NCBI RefSeq assembly: GCF_020103725.1
Contig: NZ_JAHXBG010000016.1
Coordinates: 179,497 to 243,496, forward strand
Direction: 5' to 3'
Source of the DNA: Hyalangium gracile
GTDB lineage: Bacteria > Myxococcota > Myxococcia > Myxococcales > Myxococcaceae
Length of the DNA: 64,000 nucleotides
Part shown: positions 18,168 through 28,047 of the stretch, piece by piece
How the letters are laid out: the number at the start of each line of letters is the position of its first letter
How positions within the stretch are numbered: the first letter of the stretch is position 1
Position numbers and translations under genes: made by a program
The notes under the pieces: generated by a model
What the model saw: the letters and a program-made list of their open reading frames with translations, nothing else
Database searches by the model: none
Told to the model about the DNA's origin: nothing

Positions 18168-19532
18168 TCAGCGGACGCGTGCTGTCTTCTCTTCCCGACG
18201 GTGGCCCTTGGGCTTCGTGAAGCTCAGGATGACCGGAATGGGCGTCAGGGCGGCGACCTGCTCCGCGCTGGGCTCCGGCTCCACGACGATCTCCACGTCC
18301 AGCTCGGGCTCCACCGAAGCGGGCGACTCCGAGACACTGCTGGCCTCCTGGGCTGGCACGTCCGCCGGGGGCGGGGCCTCCACCTGGGGCTCCTCGGGCG
18401 GGAGCACCCGGGCCTCGTGCTCCTCGGCCGCGCGCTCCTCGGCGTCGCGGGCCTCCGTCTCCCGCGCCACCCTCGCCGCCTCGGCCTCCGGCTCGAAGAA
18501 GCGCGGCGCGTCCAGCAGCCGCTCCCGCGCCTCCATGTGGCAGGCGGGCACCAGCACCCCGAGCACGAACAGGTGCATCACGGTCTCGAACGCCACCACC
18601 TCCGTGAGGCGGCACTCCAGCAGCACCGTGCGCACCGTGCGGCGCCCATCGAACAGGCGCACCAGCGACACCACCTCGTCGGGCAGCGTGGAGAGGTGCT
18701 CGGACAGGTGCTGGAAGTCCACCGTCAGGCGCGCCGCCAGCGGCACTCCCACCTCGCGCAGCCGGGCGAAGCGCTCCAGGGCCGGCAGCACCTGCTGACG
18801 CAGGAACGGCAGGTCCATCAGCAGCGTGCCCCGGTGCAGCTCGGGGCCGAACGTGACGCCGTACACGCCGCTGGCAAAGCTCAGCAGGCGCCGGAACGCC
18901 AGCACCCCGCGCTCGCCCTGGAAGCCCGCGTCCACCACCTTCCCGTCACGGAAGGCGAAGAAGCCCTCCCCGTCCTTGAGCACCACCCGCCCCGAGCGCG
19001 TCCCGGCCAGCAGCGCGCGGGCAATCGCCGTCAGCGGCAGCCGCGCCGAGTGCGCCTCGTACTCCGGCTCCGACGTGCGCCGGCCCGCCTTGAGCCGCGC
19101 CAGCGCCACCACGTCCTCCACCATCACCGGCTTCGTCAGGTAGTCGTCCGCGCCCACGCTCGCGGCCAGCTCGGGGTGGAACACCTCGCGACGGCTGGCG
19201 ATCAGGAACACCGGCAGCTCGGCCGTGCGCAGCTCTCCCCGGAGCTGGTTGCACAGGGAGAAGCCGTCCATGCCCGCAAGCTCCGTCTCCGCCATGACGA
19301 GGTGCGGCAGGTACGAGGCAGAGGCCAGCTCTTCCCGAGCGTCCTCGGCCGTCGCCACCACCATCACCTCGAAGCCCGCCTCCGCCAGCCCCGTCCCGAG
19401 CAACGAGCGGTACTGCTCGTCCGGCTCCACCAGCAGCACGCGCAGGCGCTTGCAGCGCCGGGCACGCGGGCTCAGCCCGGCGGCGGTGGAGACTGGCTCA
19501 ATGATGGTCGCGCGAGGGGAGCGGGCAACCAT
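18168..19532 (-). CDS. Receiver-like (phospho-Asp replaced by Glu) plus DUF4388 regulator
   Basis: A 454-residue protein; the ATG at 19530-19532 has AGGAG eight bases upstream. The N-terminal receiver-like domain (about 30-150) keeps the acidic pair (VEPDEQ) and the Lys (YLTKP), but the phosphorylation site reads LVMAETELAGMDG, with Glu where Asp is expected. A DUF4388 (PATAN-like) domain follows (about 160-270; SGRVVLKDGEGFFAFRDGKVVDAG), then a helical region and an acidic, Pro/Glu-rich tail. DUF4388 proteins are common in myxobacterial motility and development signalling. A fixed Glu may mimic a permanently phosphorylated receiver. It is monocistronic, 56 bp upstream of yebC. Confidence 0.8.
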   Translation of the reverse strand: MVARSPRATIIEPVSTAAGLSPRARRCKRLRVLLVEPDEQYRSLLGTGLAEAGFEVMVVATAEDAREELASASYLPHLVMAETELAGMDGFSLCNQLRGELRTAELPVFLIASRREVFHPELAASVGADDYLTKPVMVEDVVALARLKAGRRTSEPEYEAHSARLPLTAIARALLAGTRSGRVVLKDGEGFFAFRDGKVVDAGFQGERGVLAFRRLLSFASGVYGVTFGPELHRGTLLMDLPFLRQQVLPALERFARLREVGVPLAARLTVDFQHLSEHLSTLPDEVVSLVRLFDGRRTVRTVLLECRLTEVVAFETVMHLFVLGVLVPACHMEARERLLDAPRFFEPEAEAARVARETEARDAEERAAEEHEARVLPPEEPQVEAPPPADVPAQEASSVSESPASVEPELDVEIVVEPEPSAEQVAALTPIPVILSFTKPKGHRREEKTARVR

Positions 19533-19742
19533 GGGGAGGGCTCCTGGGGGAGGACGAATGTTCGGCAATCAACTCAAGTGGTAATAATCCGGAATAGCGG
19601 AACTGATGCCCATCCTGCCTCAACCTCAACTTGTAAGAAAGTCCCTGGAGCGCTTTTTTTTGACGAAGCTCGGGGATGTCTGGAATCGAGCGAAGCTCCT
19701 CCGAAAGATCGACGGCCCGTTCCAGGCGCGTAAGGTGGGCGC

Positions 19743-20405
19743 ATGACGCGCCCCGTCTTGCTGCTCACGCTCGTAGTCGCCTTCCCGGTCTCCGTGGCCG
19801 CGCAGGAAGCAGCGGCTCCGTCGCGGGAGGAGTGGTCCTTCGGAACCGTGCTGTCACCGGCCGCCCTGCCCGAGGGCTCTAGCGCCTTGTATGGCTATGT
19901 AGGAGTGCCCGAGATGGGCGCGGGCTATCGCCAGGGCATCGCGGGCTTCGAGTTGGAGGGGCGGGCGCGGCTGGACTACTTCCGGCTGTCGGGCATCTTC
20001 GAGGCGGGCGCGCGCCGGGCGGTGCTGCGGGAGGGGGCGGCGACGATGGCGCCGACGCTGAGCCTGGGGCTGGTGCTCAACTCCGGCAGCGCGTACCTGG
20101 ACGCGGACAACTTCGGCGGCGTGCTGCTGCGCGTCACTCCCGGCATGGTGGTGAGCTGGAAGGTGGGCGAGACGGTGGCCCTGGTGGGGTTGCTGAACGT
20201 GCCCATCGACATCGGCCTGGATCCCACGGGAGCGCGGCGCCTCCAGGCGCTCACGGGCGGCGGCGCGGAGGTGTACCTGGGCTCGGGCATCTCGCTGCTG
20301 GCCGCGGGACAGCTCGGCGTGGAGACCTTCAAGGCCCCACGCGAGAGCGCGGTGACGCGGCTGGGCTACCAGGTGCAGCTGGGCATCGGCACGCGGCTGT
20401 TCTGA
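19743..20405 (+). CDS. Secreted beta-rich protein, probable outer-membrane barrel
   Basis: A 220-residue protein with a clear signal peptide (residues 1-20, ending VAAQ). The rest alternates hydrophobic and polar residues in strand-like segments and ends in Phe (GIGTRLF), both marks of small outer-membrane barrels. I do not recognise a named family. It starts at ATG after AAGGTGGG. It converges with the NtrC-type gene; a 6-bp inverted repeat (20402-20429) covers both stops. Confidence 0.6.
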   Translation: MTRPVLLLTLVVAFPVSVAAQEAAAPSREEWSFGTVLSPAALPEGSSALYGYVGVPEMGAGYRQGIAGFELEGRARLDYFRLSGIFEAGARRAVLREGAATMAPTLSLGLVLNSGSAYLDADNFGGVLLRVTPGMVVSWKVGETVALVGLLNVPIDIGLDPTGARRLQALTGGGAEVYLGSGISLLAAGQLGVETFKAPRESAVTRLGYQVQLGIGTRLF

Positions 20406-20420
20406 CGCCGCGCCGGACGC

Positions 20421-21797
20421 TCACGTCAGCCCGTAGCGCTCCAGCTTCTTGAGCAGCCCCTGCCGCGAGAGGCCGAGCGCCTCGGCGGTGTGCGTGCGGT
20501 TGCCGTTGAAGCGGCGCAGGGCCTCTTCGATCTCACGGCGCTCCAGCGCCTCCACCTTCTGCTGGAGCGTGGTGGCGCCGGGCGCGGGGGCACGGGGGCG
20601 CTCGCTGCCGGTGAAGGAGAGATCCTCCGGCTGCAGCTCGCGCCGGTCTCCCGCGAGCACGGAGGCGCGCTGCATCTCGTGGCGCAGCTCGCGCAGGTTG
20701 CCGGGCCAGGCATGCGCCTGGAGCGCCTCGATGGCCGCGTCCGAGAGCAGCTTCGCGCGGCCGTCCGGGCACAGGTGGGCGCACTGGTTGAGGAAGTGGC
20801 GGGCGAGCAGCGGCAGGTCCGCGGCGCGCTCGCGCAGGGGCGGCAGGTGCACCTGGACGCCCTTGATGCGCCAGTAGAGGTCCTCTCGGAAGGCGCCGGC
20901 CTGCTGCAGGGCCCCGAGGTCCTTGTTCGTGGCGGAGATGCAGCGCACGTCCACGTGCGAGGGCCGGTCGGCACCCACGGGGAGGATGTCGCCGGTCTCC
21001 AGCGTGCGCAGCACCTTCACCTGGAGCGAGGGCGTCATGTCGCCGATCTCGTCGAGGAAGAGCGTGCCGCCGTCGGCCTCGGCGAAGAGGCCCCGGTGAT
21101 CGCGCGTGGCCCCGGTGAAGGAGCCCTTCACGTGGCCGAAGAGGGCGCTCTCCAGGAGGTTCTCGGGGAGGGCGCCGCAGTTGACGGGGATGAAGGGGCC
21201 GGCACGGCGGCGGCTCTTGAGGTGGATGGAGCGGGCCAGCAGCTCCTTGCCGGTGCCGTTCTCCCCGGTGACGAGCACGGGCAGATCGCTGGCGGCGATG
21301 CGCTCGGCGAGCGAGACGGAGGAGAGGAACGAGGCGCTCTGCCCCACCATCGCGGTGTCGCCCCCGGCGTGGGCGAGCGAGGACTGCAGCGCCTCCACCT
21401 GCCGCTCCAGGGCCACGCGGGCCATGGCGCGCTGGACGACGACCAGGAGCACGTCCGGGTCCACCGGCTTGGTGAGGAAGTCATAGGCGCCCAGGCGGAT
21501 GGCCTCCAGCGAGTGGCGCGTGTCCCCGGCGCCGGAGACGACGATGACCTTGGTGCCCGGGCGGGCGGCGATCAGCGCTCCCAATTGCTCGAGCCCCGCG
21601 GACACGCTGCCGTCGGGAGGGAGCATCAGGTCGAGCAGCACGAGCGGAAACGCACGGGCCTCCACGGCGGCGCGGGCGGAGGGGCGATCGGCGGCCTCGA
21701 GGACCTCATAGCCCGCCTCCCGCAGCAGGCCTCCGTAGACCTTGCGAAAGGCGGCGTCGTCGTCGACGAGGAGGAGCGCGTGCGGTGTGGGGCTCAT
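20421..21797 (-). CDS. NtrC-family sigma-54 response regulator
   Basis: A 458-residue activator. The receiver (1-120) has DDD acidic residues, [11 protein letters not shown] with the phospho-Asp, and LTKPVD. The AAA+ domain shows Walker A GENGTGKE, the sigma-54 contact loop as GSFTGA (Ala to Ser variant of GAFTGA), and Walker [12 protein letters not shown]. The C-terminal Fis-type helix-turn-helix contains [20 protein letters not shown]. It is divergent from the sensor kinase gene at 21955 with 157 bp between; the two form an obvious two-component pair. The targets are not visible here. Confidence 0.93.
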   Translation of the reverse strand: MSPTPHALLLVDDDAAFRKVYGGLLREAGYEVLEAADRPSARAAVEARAFPLVLLDLMLPPDGSVSAGLEQLGALIAARPGTKVIVVSGAGDTRHSLEAIRLGAYDFLTKPVDPDVLLVVVQRAMARVALERQVEALQSSLAHAGGDTAMVGQSASFLSSVSLAERIAASDLPVLVTGENGTGKELLARSIHLKSRRRAGPFIPVNCGALPENLLESALFGHVKGSFTGATRDHRGLFAEADGGTLFLDEIGDMTPSLQVKVLRTLETGDILPVGADRPSHVDVRCISATNKDLGALQQAGAFREDLYWRIKGVQVHLPPLRERAADLPLLARHFLNQCAHLCPDGRAKLLSDAAIEALQAHAWPGNLRELRHEMQRASVLAGDRRELQPEDLSFTGSERPRAPAPGATTLQQKVEALERREIEEALRRFNGNRTHTAEALGLSRQGLLKKLERYGLT

Positions 21798-21954
21798 GAG
21801 GATGCTCAGCCAGGGACCCAGCCTGGATGGTGGCTCTGGCTCCTATCCGCGCACCATACCAGCAACCCGCACCTGGGACCGACCCGGGGAGTCGCTCCAC
21901 GATCATGCTATACATATAAGGAGAGGTTCCCTCGTCGTCCGGAGAACCCGGCGC

Positions 21955-24624
21955 GTGCTGACAGCCTGGCTCCAACGTCGCCCCCTGCCCTACTGGCTGT
22001 CGACCCTGCTGCTGGCACTGGCTTACGTCCTCGCGGGGCGTGCCGGGCTGCTGCTGGCCATCCCTCCCGGCTATGCCACGGCGATCTTCCCCTCCTCCGG
22101 CGTGGCCCTGGCTGGCGCGTTGATGGGGGGCTATCGCCTGGTGCCAGCCGTCTGGCTGGGCTCCACCTCCATGAACCTCTGGATGTCTTGGGGGAAGCAC
22201 AGCCAGTGGACGCTCGAGCTGGTGCTGGTCTCCGCGTGCATCGGCCTGGGCGCCGCGCTGCAGGCCGCGGCCGGGCTCTTCCTGGTCCGCCCCGTCGCGG
22301 GCCCCGAACCTCGGCTGCGGAAGCTGGGAGAGATCCTCAAGATCCTGCTGCTGGGAGGCCCCCTGGCCTGCCTGATCAGCGCCAGCGTCGGCACCGGGGT
22401 GCTGCTGCTGGTGGGCGCCATCTCCGCCGCTGAGTGGCCGGTGAGCTGGCTGGTGTGGTGGGTGGGCGATGGGCTGGGCGTGCTGGTGACGCTGCCGTTG
22501 ACCCTGGCGGTCTGTAACTGGCCGGCAGGCGCCTGGGAGGGCCGCCGGCACACCGTGCTGTGGCCCCTGGTGGTGTGTCTGCTCATCACCGTGGCGGTCT
22601 TCATCCGCGTGAGCCAGTCCGAGCTCCATCGGACGCACATCGAGTTCGAGCGCAAGGCCGAGCGGGCCGCGCGCACCATCGAAGGCAACCTGCTGCGCTA
22701 CCTGCAGTCCGCCCAGGCCATCCGCCGCTTCATGGAGGTGTCGGACCGCGAGAACGCCGAGGCCTTCCACCACTTCGTCAGCGGGGAGCTGGCGCGCCTG
22801 CCGGCCCTGCACGCCGTCGGGTGGGCGCCCCGGGTGAGCCTCGAGGAGGTGCCCACCTACGAGGCGCGACTGCGAGCCCGCTTCGGGCCCCAGGCCCACA
22901 TGCTCGAGTGGGGCGAGGCGGGAGGACTGCGGCCCACCCGTCCGCGTGCCGAGTACTTCCCGCTCACCTTCATCGAGCCCGGAGAGAGCCGGACCCTGGG
23001 CATGGGGGCCGATCTGTCTTCCGAGCCGTCCCGACGAGCGGCGGTGCACTCCGCGCTGGCGCGCAACGAGCTGGCGCTCAGCGAGCGGCTGCACCTGCTG
23101 GGGGAGGCGTCCGGGGCCTGGTCCGTCATCGCGTTCCTGCCGGTCCAGGATGATTCCGGAGGCCGGGTCCTGGGCCTCGTCACCGCGGTGCTGCGGCTGG
23201 AGGACATCGTCCGCCAGTCCATCGACCCGGCCCATGCGTCCGAGCTCCGCTTCACCATCCGGGACACGACGGCGCCCCCCGAGCGGCAACGGCTGTATGG
23301 AGACGACACGCCCCAGGGCTGGGGCGAGGCGCGGGTGTTCTCGCTGCCGGTGCAGCTGGGCAACCGGCAATGGATGATCCATGCGAGCGAGACGCAGCAG
23401 GGCTTCGCCAACGCCACGCGCCGCTGGCAGACCTGGGCGGTGCTGGCCGGCGGCCTGCTGTTCACCGGGCTGCTCGCGGTGCTGCTGCTGGACCAGAGCG
23501 GCGAGAAGGCGCGAGTGGCGGCCCTGGTGGCCGAGCGCACACAGACCCTGCACCAGCGCGAGCAGTTCCTCAGCACGGTGCTGCAGTCGGCGCTGGACGG
23601 CCTGCTGACGCTGGATGACAGCGGGCGGGTACGCAGCGCCAACCCGGCGGCGGGCCGCCTGCTGGGGATGACCACCGCCGAGTGGGAGGGGCTGCCCCTG
23701 GCGCAGGTGCTGCCCACCCTGGAGTGGCCGCTGCTGCGCGCCGAGCTGGACCAGCTGCCCCCCGAGTCTCCAGGCCTCCGCCGGGAGACCCATGCCCGAC
23801 GCCGGGACGGGACGGAGGTGCCGGTGGAGCTGGCGCTCAGCAATGCCTCCGCCAGTGGCGTGCGGACCTACGTGTGCCTGCTGCACGATGCCTCCGAGCG
23901 CATCCGCGTCAACCGCATGAAGGACGAGTTCGTCTCCACCGTCAGCCACGAGCTGCGCACCCCGCTGACGTCCGTCCTCGGAGCCCTCAGCCTCATCAAC
24001 CGCGGCGGAGTGGCGACCCAGCCCGAGCTGCTCTCGCAGCTGCTCGGCATCGCGGAGAACAACGCCCAGCGCCTGCTGCAGCTCATCAACGATCTGCTCG
24101 ACGTCGACAAGATGGAGGCCGGTCACCTCTCCCTGCAGTGTCAGCCGACAGAGCTGGCCCCCCTGCTGAGCCGCAGCCAGGAGGAGAACCGCGGCTACGC
24201 CGAGCGCTTCCAGGTGTCCCTGCTCTTGCAGCCCGAGGGCCTGGCCGGCGCCTGGGCCGAGGTGGATGAGACGCGCTTCGCGCAGATCATGAACAACCTG
24301 CTCTCCAACGCCATCAAGTTCTCCCCTCCCGGCGGCACGGTCGAGGTCGGCATGCTGCAGGAGCGGGACTGGCTGGAGATCTTCGTGCGAGACCACGGCG
24401 ACGGCATCCCCGCCGACTTCCAGCCCCTGATCTTCCGCAAGTTCTCCCAGGCGGACAGCTCCGACACCCGCCGCCAGCGCGGCACCGGCCTGGGGCTGTA
24501 CCTGACGCGCATGCTCGTGGAGCGGATGCGGGGAGGGATCCGCTTCGAGACCGCGAAGGGCCAGGGCACCACCTTCTTCGTCCGCCTGCCTCGCCACTCA
24601 CCTCAGTCCGGAAGCGGGGCCTGA
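21955..24624 (+). CDS. MASE1-CHASE-PAS sensor histidine kinase
   Basis: An 889-residue membrane kinase. The chosen GTG (21955-21957) has GGAGA nine bases upstream; the open frame extends 213 bases further 5' but overlaps the divergent regulator. Order of parts: MASE1 multipass domain (YVLAGRAGLLLAI...IFPSSGVALAG), a periplasmic CHASE-like domain (HAVGWAPRVS...), a second membrane segment (VLAGGLLFTGLLAVLLL), a PAS domain (LDGLLTLDDSGRVRSANPAA), HisKA with the phospho-accepting His in STVSHELRTPLT, and HATPase (NNLLSNAIKFSP, GTGLGLYLT). The divergent NtrC-type regulator (20421) is its likely partner. The 3' end overlaps the small gene at 24603 by 22 bases on the other strand. Confidence 0.92.
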   Translation: MLTAWLQRRPLPYWLSTLLLALAYVLAGRAGLLLAIPPGYATAIFPSSGVALAGALMGGYRLVPAVWLGSTSMNLWMSWGKHSQWTLELVLVSACIGLGAALQAAAGLFLVRPVAGPEPRLRKLGEILKILLLGGPLACLISASVGTGVLLLVGAISAAEWPVSWLVWWVGDGLGVLVTLPLTLAVCNWPAGAWEGRRHTVLWPLVVCLLITVAVFIRVSQSELHRTHIEFERKAERAARTIEGNLLRYLQSAQAIRRFMEVSDRENAEAFHHFVSGELARLPALHAVGWAPRVSLEEVPTYEARLRARFGPQAHMLEWGEAGGLRPTRPRAEYFPLTFIEPGESRTLGMGADLSSEPSRRAAVHSALARNELALSERLHLLGEASGAWSVIAFLPVQDDSGGRVLGLVTAVLRLEDIVRQSIDPAHASELRFTIRDTTAPPERQRLYGDDTPQGWGEARVFSLPVQLGNRQWMIHASETQQGFANATRRWQTWAVLAGGLLFTGLLAVLLLDQSGEKARVAALVAERTQTLHQREQFLSTVLQSALDGLLTLDDSGRVRSANPAAGRLLGMTTAEWEGLPLAQVLPTLEWPLLRAELDQLPPESPGLRRETHARRRDGTEVPVELALSNASASGVRTYVCLLHDASERIRVNRMKDEFVSTVSHELRTPLTSVLGALSLINRGGVATQPELLSQLLGIAENNAQRLLQLINDLLDVDKMEAGHLSLQCQPTELAPLLSRSQEENRGYAERFQVSLLLQPEGLAGAWAEVDETRFAQIMNNLLSNAIKFSPPGGTVEVGMLQERDWLEIFVRDHGDGIPADFQPLIFRKFSQADSSDTRRQRGTGLGLYLTRMLVERMRGGIRFETAKGQGTTFFVRLPRHSPQSGSGA

Positions 24625-24836
24625 CGCGGAGTGCCCAGCAGCTCCAGGGTCCGCACGGCGACCCTCACGAGCGTCTGCGCGCAGGGCTCGCAGCCTCCCC
24701 CACAGCACCGGGGCCAGCGGCCCTCGGGGTTGCGCACGAGCGGCCGGACCGAGGAGCGATAGTAGGAAGGCAGTCCGAGCTCGTCGCTGGCGCGGTTGAG
24801 GGCCAGCTCGAGCTCGCTCTCGGAGATCTCAGGCAC
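24603..24836 (-). CDS. Small CCGGGC-motif protein (oxidoreductase-like N-terminal type)
   Basis: A 77-residue protein whose middle reads RCCGGGCEPCAQTLVR. This CCxxGCxxC pattern resembles the oxidoreductase-like (OXLD) N-terminal motif of small proteins in bacteria and mitochondria, whose function is unknown. The helical N-terminus (ESELELALNRASDELGLPSYYR) has no signal peptide. It lies 15 bp downstream of the cyclase gene on the same strand, so it is probably cotranscribed with it. The four Cys could bind metal. Confidence 0.6.
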   Translation of the reverse strand: MPEISESELELALNRASDELGLPSYYRSSVRPLVRNPEGRWPRCCGGGCEPCAQTLVRVAVRTLELLGTPRQAPLPD

Positions 24837-24851
24837 GCCCTGCCCTCTCCA

Positions 24852-26765
24852 TCACCGGGACTCCGAGCTCGCGCCGTCCCTCGAGCCCTCCCAGGCCGTC
24901 ACCGCGACGCAGGCCTGGCTCTGGCTGCCCACGCGCAGCTCCGCCTCGAAGCGTGTGACTTCCAGGCGATCGCGCTCGATCCGCTCGCGAAGGTCCGGGT
25001 GCTGCGTGAGGTTGCTCAGCACCACCACCTGCCCTCCCTTCGCCTCCGCCTGGAGCCGCGCGGCCAGGTTCATCGTGGTGCCGAACAGATCCAGGCGCTG
25101 GTTGGCACGCACCGCGAGGCACGGCCCTTCGTGGATGCCGATCTTCGGCCGGAGCCCATGCTCTCCCAGGAGCCGCTCCGTCTCGCGCGACAGCTCCAGG
25201 GCCGCCGCGAACGCATCTCCGGCGCGCAGGAAGGTAGCCATCACCGAGTCTCCCATCGTCTTGAGCACCGAGCCGCTATGTCGCTCGGCGGCTTCCGAGA
25301 CGATGCGGAAGTGCTGCTCGATGAGGGCGAAGGCCCGCGCGTCGCCGATCTTCTCGTAGAGCGCGGTGCTGCCCGTCAGGTCCGAGAACAGCACCACCAT
25401 GGAGCCGGTGGTCAGCGCCATGCCCGCGGAGGGCGCCTCGGTGGAGAACAGCTCGTGGAAGTCCCGCACCGCGAGCACGTCCCTGCCGAGCGCGACCTCC
25501 GGCTCCCAGTCCGCGCGCTCGATCGAGAACTCCTCCTCGTGCGGCGTCGAGTTGACGAGCACGAGCGTCACCCGGGAGTCCCCGGCCTTGCTGTCCCCGG
25601 TCGTCACCTCCAGCGCGCGCGAGTCCAGCGTCACCTGCAGTGAGCCGCCCGACCGCACGGGGAGCCCGGTGCGCAAGCGCCGCATGGCGGTGCGCAGGGA
25701 GTACGCCCCCCTTGGCAGCTCCAGCGTCACCTCGCGGCGGCCATGCGGCGGGACGATGAAGTTCGCCAGGATGTGGGGCCGGAACCAGGGAGAGGCCACG
25801 CACCAGGTGCCCGCGTTCACGGCCCGGATGGCCGGGCTCACCTGGAAGCTCGCCTCCACGTTCGACGCGAAGTCCACCCCGAACGAGCGGTCGCAGTCGA
25901 TGCAGTAGCCCTCGCGCGGCAGGCTCTCCAGGCTCGACACCTCCTGGGCGCCGCCTCGGCAGCCGGGGCACTCGAGCTGCCAGCGCAGCTCGTAGAGACC
26001 GGCCCTCGCCGCGTGCAGGAAGCCCCGGAGCACCTGGCGCCGGTCGAAGCCCCAGATGCGCGCCAGCTCGAACGGGCGGATCTGCCCCACCTCGTCATCG
26101 AAGCCGTCCCGAGCGAACCGGACGATCCGCTCCCGGAGCTCGGCGGACACGGGGGCGCTGGCGAAGCGCTGGGCGCGGTGCTGCAGCTCCTTCTCCTGGA
26201 ACTGGCTGCGGAGGCCGAAGACGATGCCGTCGGGCTCCAGCCGGCCCAGGAGGTGGCGCGCGAGGATGACCGCAGGCACGGGCCTCGGCTCCAGCCCGCC
26301 CTGGTCCCGAGCGCTCTTGAAGAGCCGCTCCAAGGAGTCGAGATAGTGCGTCAGCGCCTGATCGATGGACTGGAGGAGCCGGTGCTCGGACTGTCTGTCC
26401 AGGGGCTTGTCGCCCTTCATGTAGGCGGTGAGCGAGACCTGGACGCCTCCCTCCGAGGGCTGGAGCTCCGCGCGGAAGCCGCCGAGCCGCATCGGCCCGG
26501 ACAGGTAGTGCCGCAGGCCATGGAGGCGCTGGCCCTCCACCCACTCCCCACGCTCGAGCCACTCGGCCTCGCCCCAGGACTGGGTGGCGTGGCCGACGCG
26601 GGCGCGCACCCGCTCGCCCTCGGCTTCGAGCTCGGTGTAGCGGTACTGGGTGGGCTTGAAGCCCGCCAGCCGGTCCCAGCGATTGGTGTCCGCGACGAAC
26701 CCCCAGACGAGCTCGGGCGGCGCGGGAAGGTGACGCTCCTGAGTCCTCGAGTATTCGTGGGCCAT
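24852..26765 (-). CDS. SRPBCC-linked class III adenylate/guanylate cyclase
   Basis: A 637-residue protein starting at ATG 26763-26765. The N-terminal ~150 residues look like an SRPBCC/polyketide-cyclase-like lipid-binding domain (HLPAPPELVWGFVADTNRWDRL). The middle holds a DUF5939-like region and a zinc-ribbon pair, CPGC and CIDC (LECPGCRGG...GYCIDCDRSF). The C-terminal class III cyclase domain has FSDLTGST and KTMGDSVMATF, giving the two metal-binding Asp residues, and TTMNLAARLQ with the transition-state Asn. It has no membrane segment, so it makes cAMP or cGMP in the cytoplasm, perhaps in response to a hydrophobic ligand. It is divergent from frmA. Confidence 0.85.
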   Translation of the reverse strand: MAHEYSRTQERHLPAPPELVWGFVADTNRWDRLAGFKPTQYRYTELEAEGERVRARVGHATQSWGEAEWLERGEWVEGQRLHGLRHYLSGPMRLGGFRAELQPSEGGVQVSLTAYMKGDKPLDRQSEHRLLQSIDQALTHYLDSLERLFKSARDQGGLEPRPVPAVILARHLLGRLEPDGIVFGLRSQFQEKELQHRAQRFASAPVSAELRERIVRFARDGFDDEVGQIRPFELARIWGFDRRQVLRGFLHAARAGLYELRWQLECPGCRGGAQEVSSLESLPREGYCIDCDRSFGVDFASNVEASFQVSPAIRAVNAGTWCVASPWFRPHILANFIVPPHGRREVTLELPRGAYSLRTAMRRLRTGLPVRSGGSLQVTLDSRALEVTTGDSKAGDSRVTLVLVNSTPHEEEFSIERADWEPEVALGRDVLAVRDFHELFSTEAPSAGMALTTGSMVVLFSDLTGSTALYEKIGDARAFALIEQHFRIVSEAAERHSGSVLKTMGDSVMATFLRAGDAFAAALELSRETERLLGEHGLRPKIGIHEGPCLAVRANQRLDLFGTTMNLAARLQAEAKGGQVVVLSNLTQHPDLRERIERDRLEVTRFEAELRVGSQSQACVAVTAWEGSRDGASSESR

Positions 26766-26934
26766 GGGGGCAGCGTACCCTCGCGCCTCCCGGACGGCGA
26801 GAGCCTCCGCACGGCCGCGCGGTGACCACTGGAGGATGCTGTGCGTGAGGATGGCGTTCACAGTCCGCCGCTCGCCTCTATAGTCCGCGCCCGGTGCCTC
26901 CCCTCCTGGGAGGACCCTGGTTACGGGAGCGGAT

Positions 26935-28047
26935 ATGGACGTTCGTGCAGCGGTCGCGTTCGAGGCAGGCAAGCCCTTGCGCATCGAGACGGTGCAGCTC
27001 GAGGGCCCCAGGGCCGGTGAGGTGCTGGTCGAGCTGAAGGCCACCGGCGTCTGCCACACCGACGACTACACGCTGTCCGGCAAGGACCCGGAGGGGCTCT
27101 TCCCGGCGATCCTCGGCCACGAGGGCGCCGGGGTGGTGGTGGACGTGGGGCCGGGCGTCACCTCCGTGAAGAAGGGTGACCACGTCATCCCCCTCTACAC
27201 GCCCGAGTGCCGGCACTGTGAGTACTGCCTGTCTCGCAAGACGAACCTCTGTCAGGCCATCCGGAGCACGCAGGGCCAGGGGCTGATGCCGGACGGCACC
27301 AGCCGGTTCCGGCTCGGCAAGGAGCGCATCCACCACTACATGGGCACGTCCACCTTCGCGCAGTTCACGGTGCTGCCGGAGATCGCCGTGGCGAAGATCC
27401 GCGAGGACGCTCCCTTCGAGAAGGTCTGCTACATCGGCTGCGGCGTGACGACGGGCATCGGCGCCGTGGTGTACACGGCGAAGGTGGAGCCCGGCAGCAA
27501 GGTGGTGGTGTTCGGCCTGGGCGGCATCGGGCTGAACGTGGTGCAGGGGGCGCGCATGGTGGGCGCGGACATGATCGTCGGGGTGGACATCAACCCGTCG
27601 CGCCGGGCCCTGGCCGAGAAGCTGGGCATGACGCACTTCGTGAACCCGCGCGAGGTGGGCACGGACCTGGTGAAGTACCTGGTGGACCTCACCAAGGGCG
27701 GAGCCGACTACAGCTTCGAGTGCATCGGCAACGTGGACGTCATGCGGCAGGCGCTGGAGTGCTGCCACAAGGGCTGGGGCGAGAGCATCATCATCGGCGT
27801 GGCGGCCGCGGGGCAGGAGATCCGCACGCGGCCCTTCCAGCTCGTCACCGGGCGCGTGTGGAAGGGCTCGGCGTTCGGCGGGGCTCGCGGACGCACGGAC
27901 GTGCCGAAGATCGTCGACTGGTACATGGAGGGGAAGATCCAGATCGACCCGCTCATCACCCACGTGATGCCGCTGGAGGACATCTCCAAGTCCTTCGACT
28001 TGATGCACCAGGGCGAGTCCATCCGCAGCGTGGTGAAGTACTCATGA
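26935..28047 (+). CDS. frmA: S-(hydroxymethyl)glutathione dehydrogenase (class III ADH)
   Basis: A 370-residue zinc enzyme that oxidises the adduct of formaldehyde and glutathione with NAD, giving S-formylglutathione. Catalytic zinc ligands are C40 (TGVCHTD), H62 and E63 (LGHEGAG); structural zinc Cys are C92, C95, C98 and C106. The nucleotide-binding motif [10 protein letters not shown] and the class III segment [21 protein letters not shown] are typical. Length matches the family. Its stop overlaps the start of fghA (ATGA, 28044-28047), the usual formaldehyde detoxification pair. Confidence 0.97.
   Translation: MDVRAAVAFEAGKPLRIETVQLEGPRAGEVLVELKATGVCHTDDYTLSGKDPEGLFPAILGHEGAGVVVDVGPGVTSVKKGDHVIPLYTPECRHCEYCLSRKTNLCQAIRSTQGQGLMPDGTSRFRLGKERIHHYMGTSTFAQFTVLPEIAVAKIREDAPFEKVCYIGCGVTTGIGAVVYTAKVEPGSKVVVFGLGGIGLNVVQGARMVGADMIVGVDINPSRRALAEKLGMTHFVNPREVGTDLVKYLVDLTKGGADYSFECIGNVDVMRQALECCHKGWGESIIIGVAAAGQEIRTRPFQLVTGRVWKGSAFGGARGRTDVPKIVDWYMEGKIQIDPLITHVMPLEDISKSFDLMHQGESIRSVVKYS

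Noticed and set aside
21901..21930. TATACAT/TATAAGGAGAGG in the gap between the NtrC-type regulator and the kinase
   Set aside because: It looks like a -10 and ribosome site, but no start codon lies at the right distance.
21706..24597. Long open frame antisense to the MASE1 kinase
   Set aside because: Composition is that of a GC shadow, rich in Gln, Gly and Arg, and the kinase is well supported on the plus strand.
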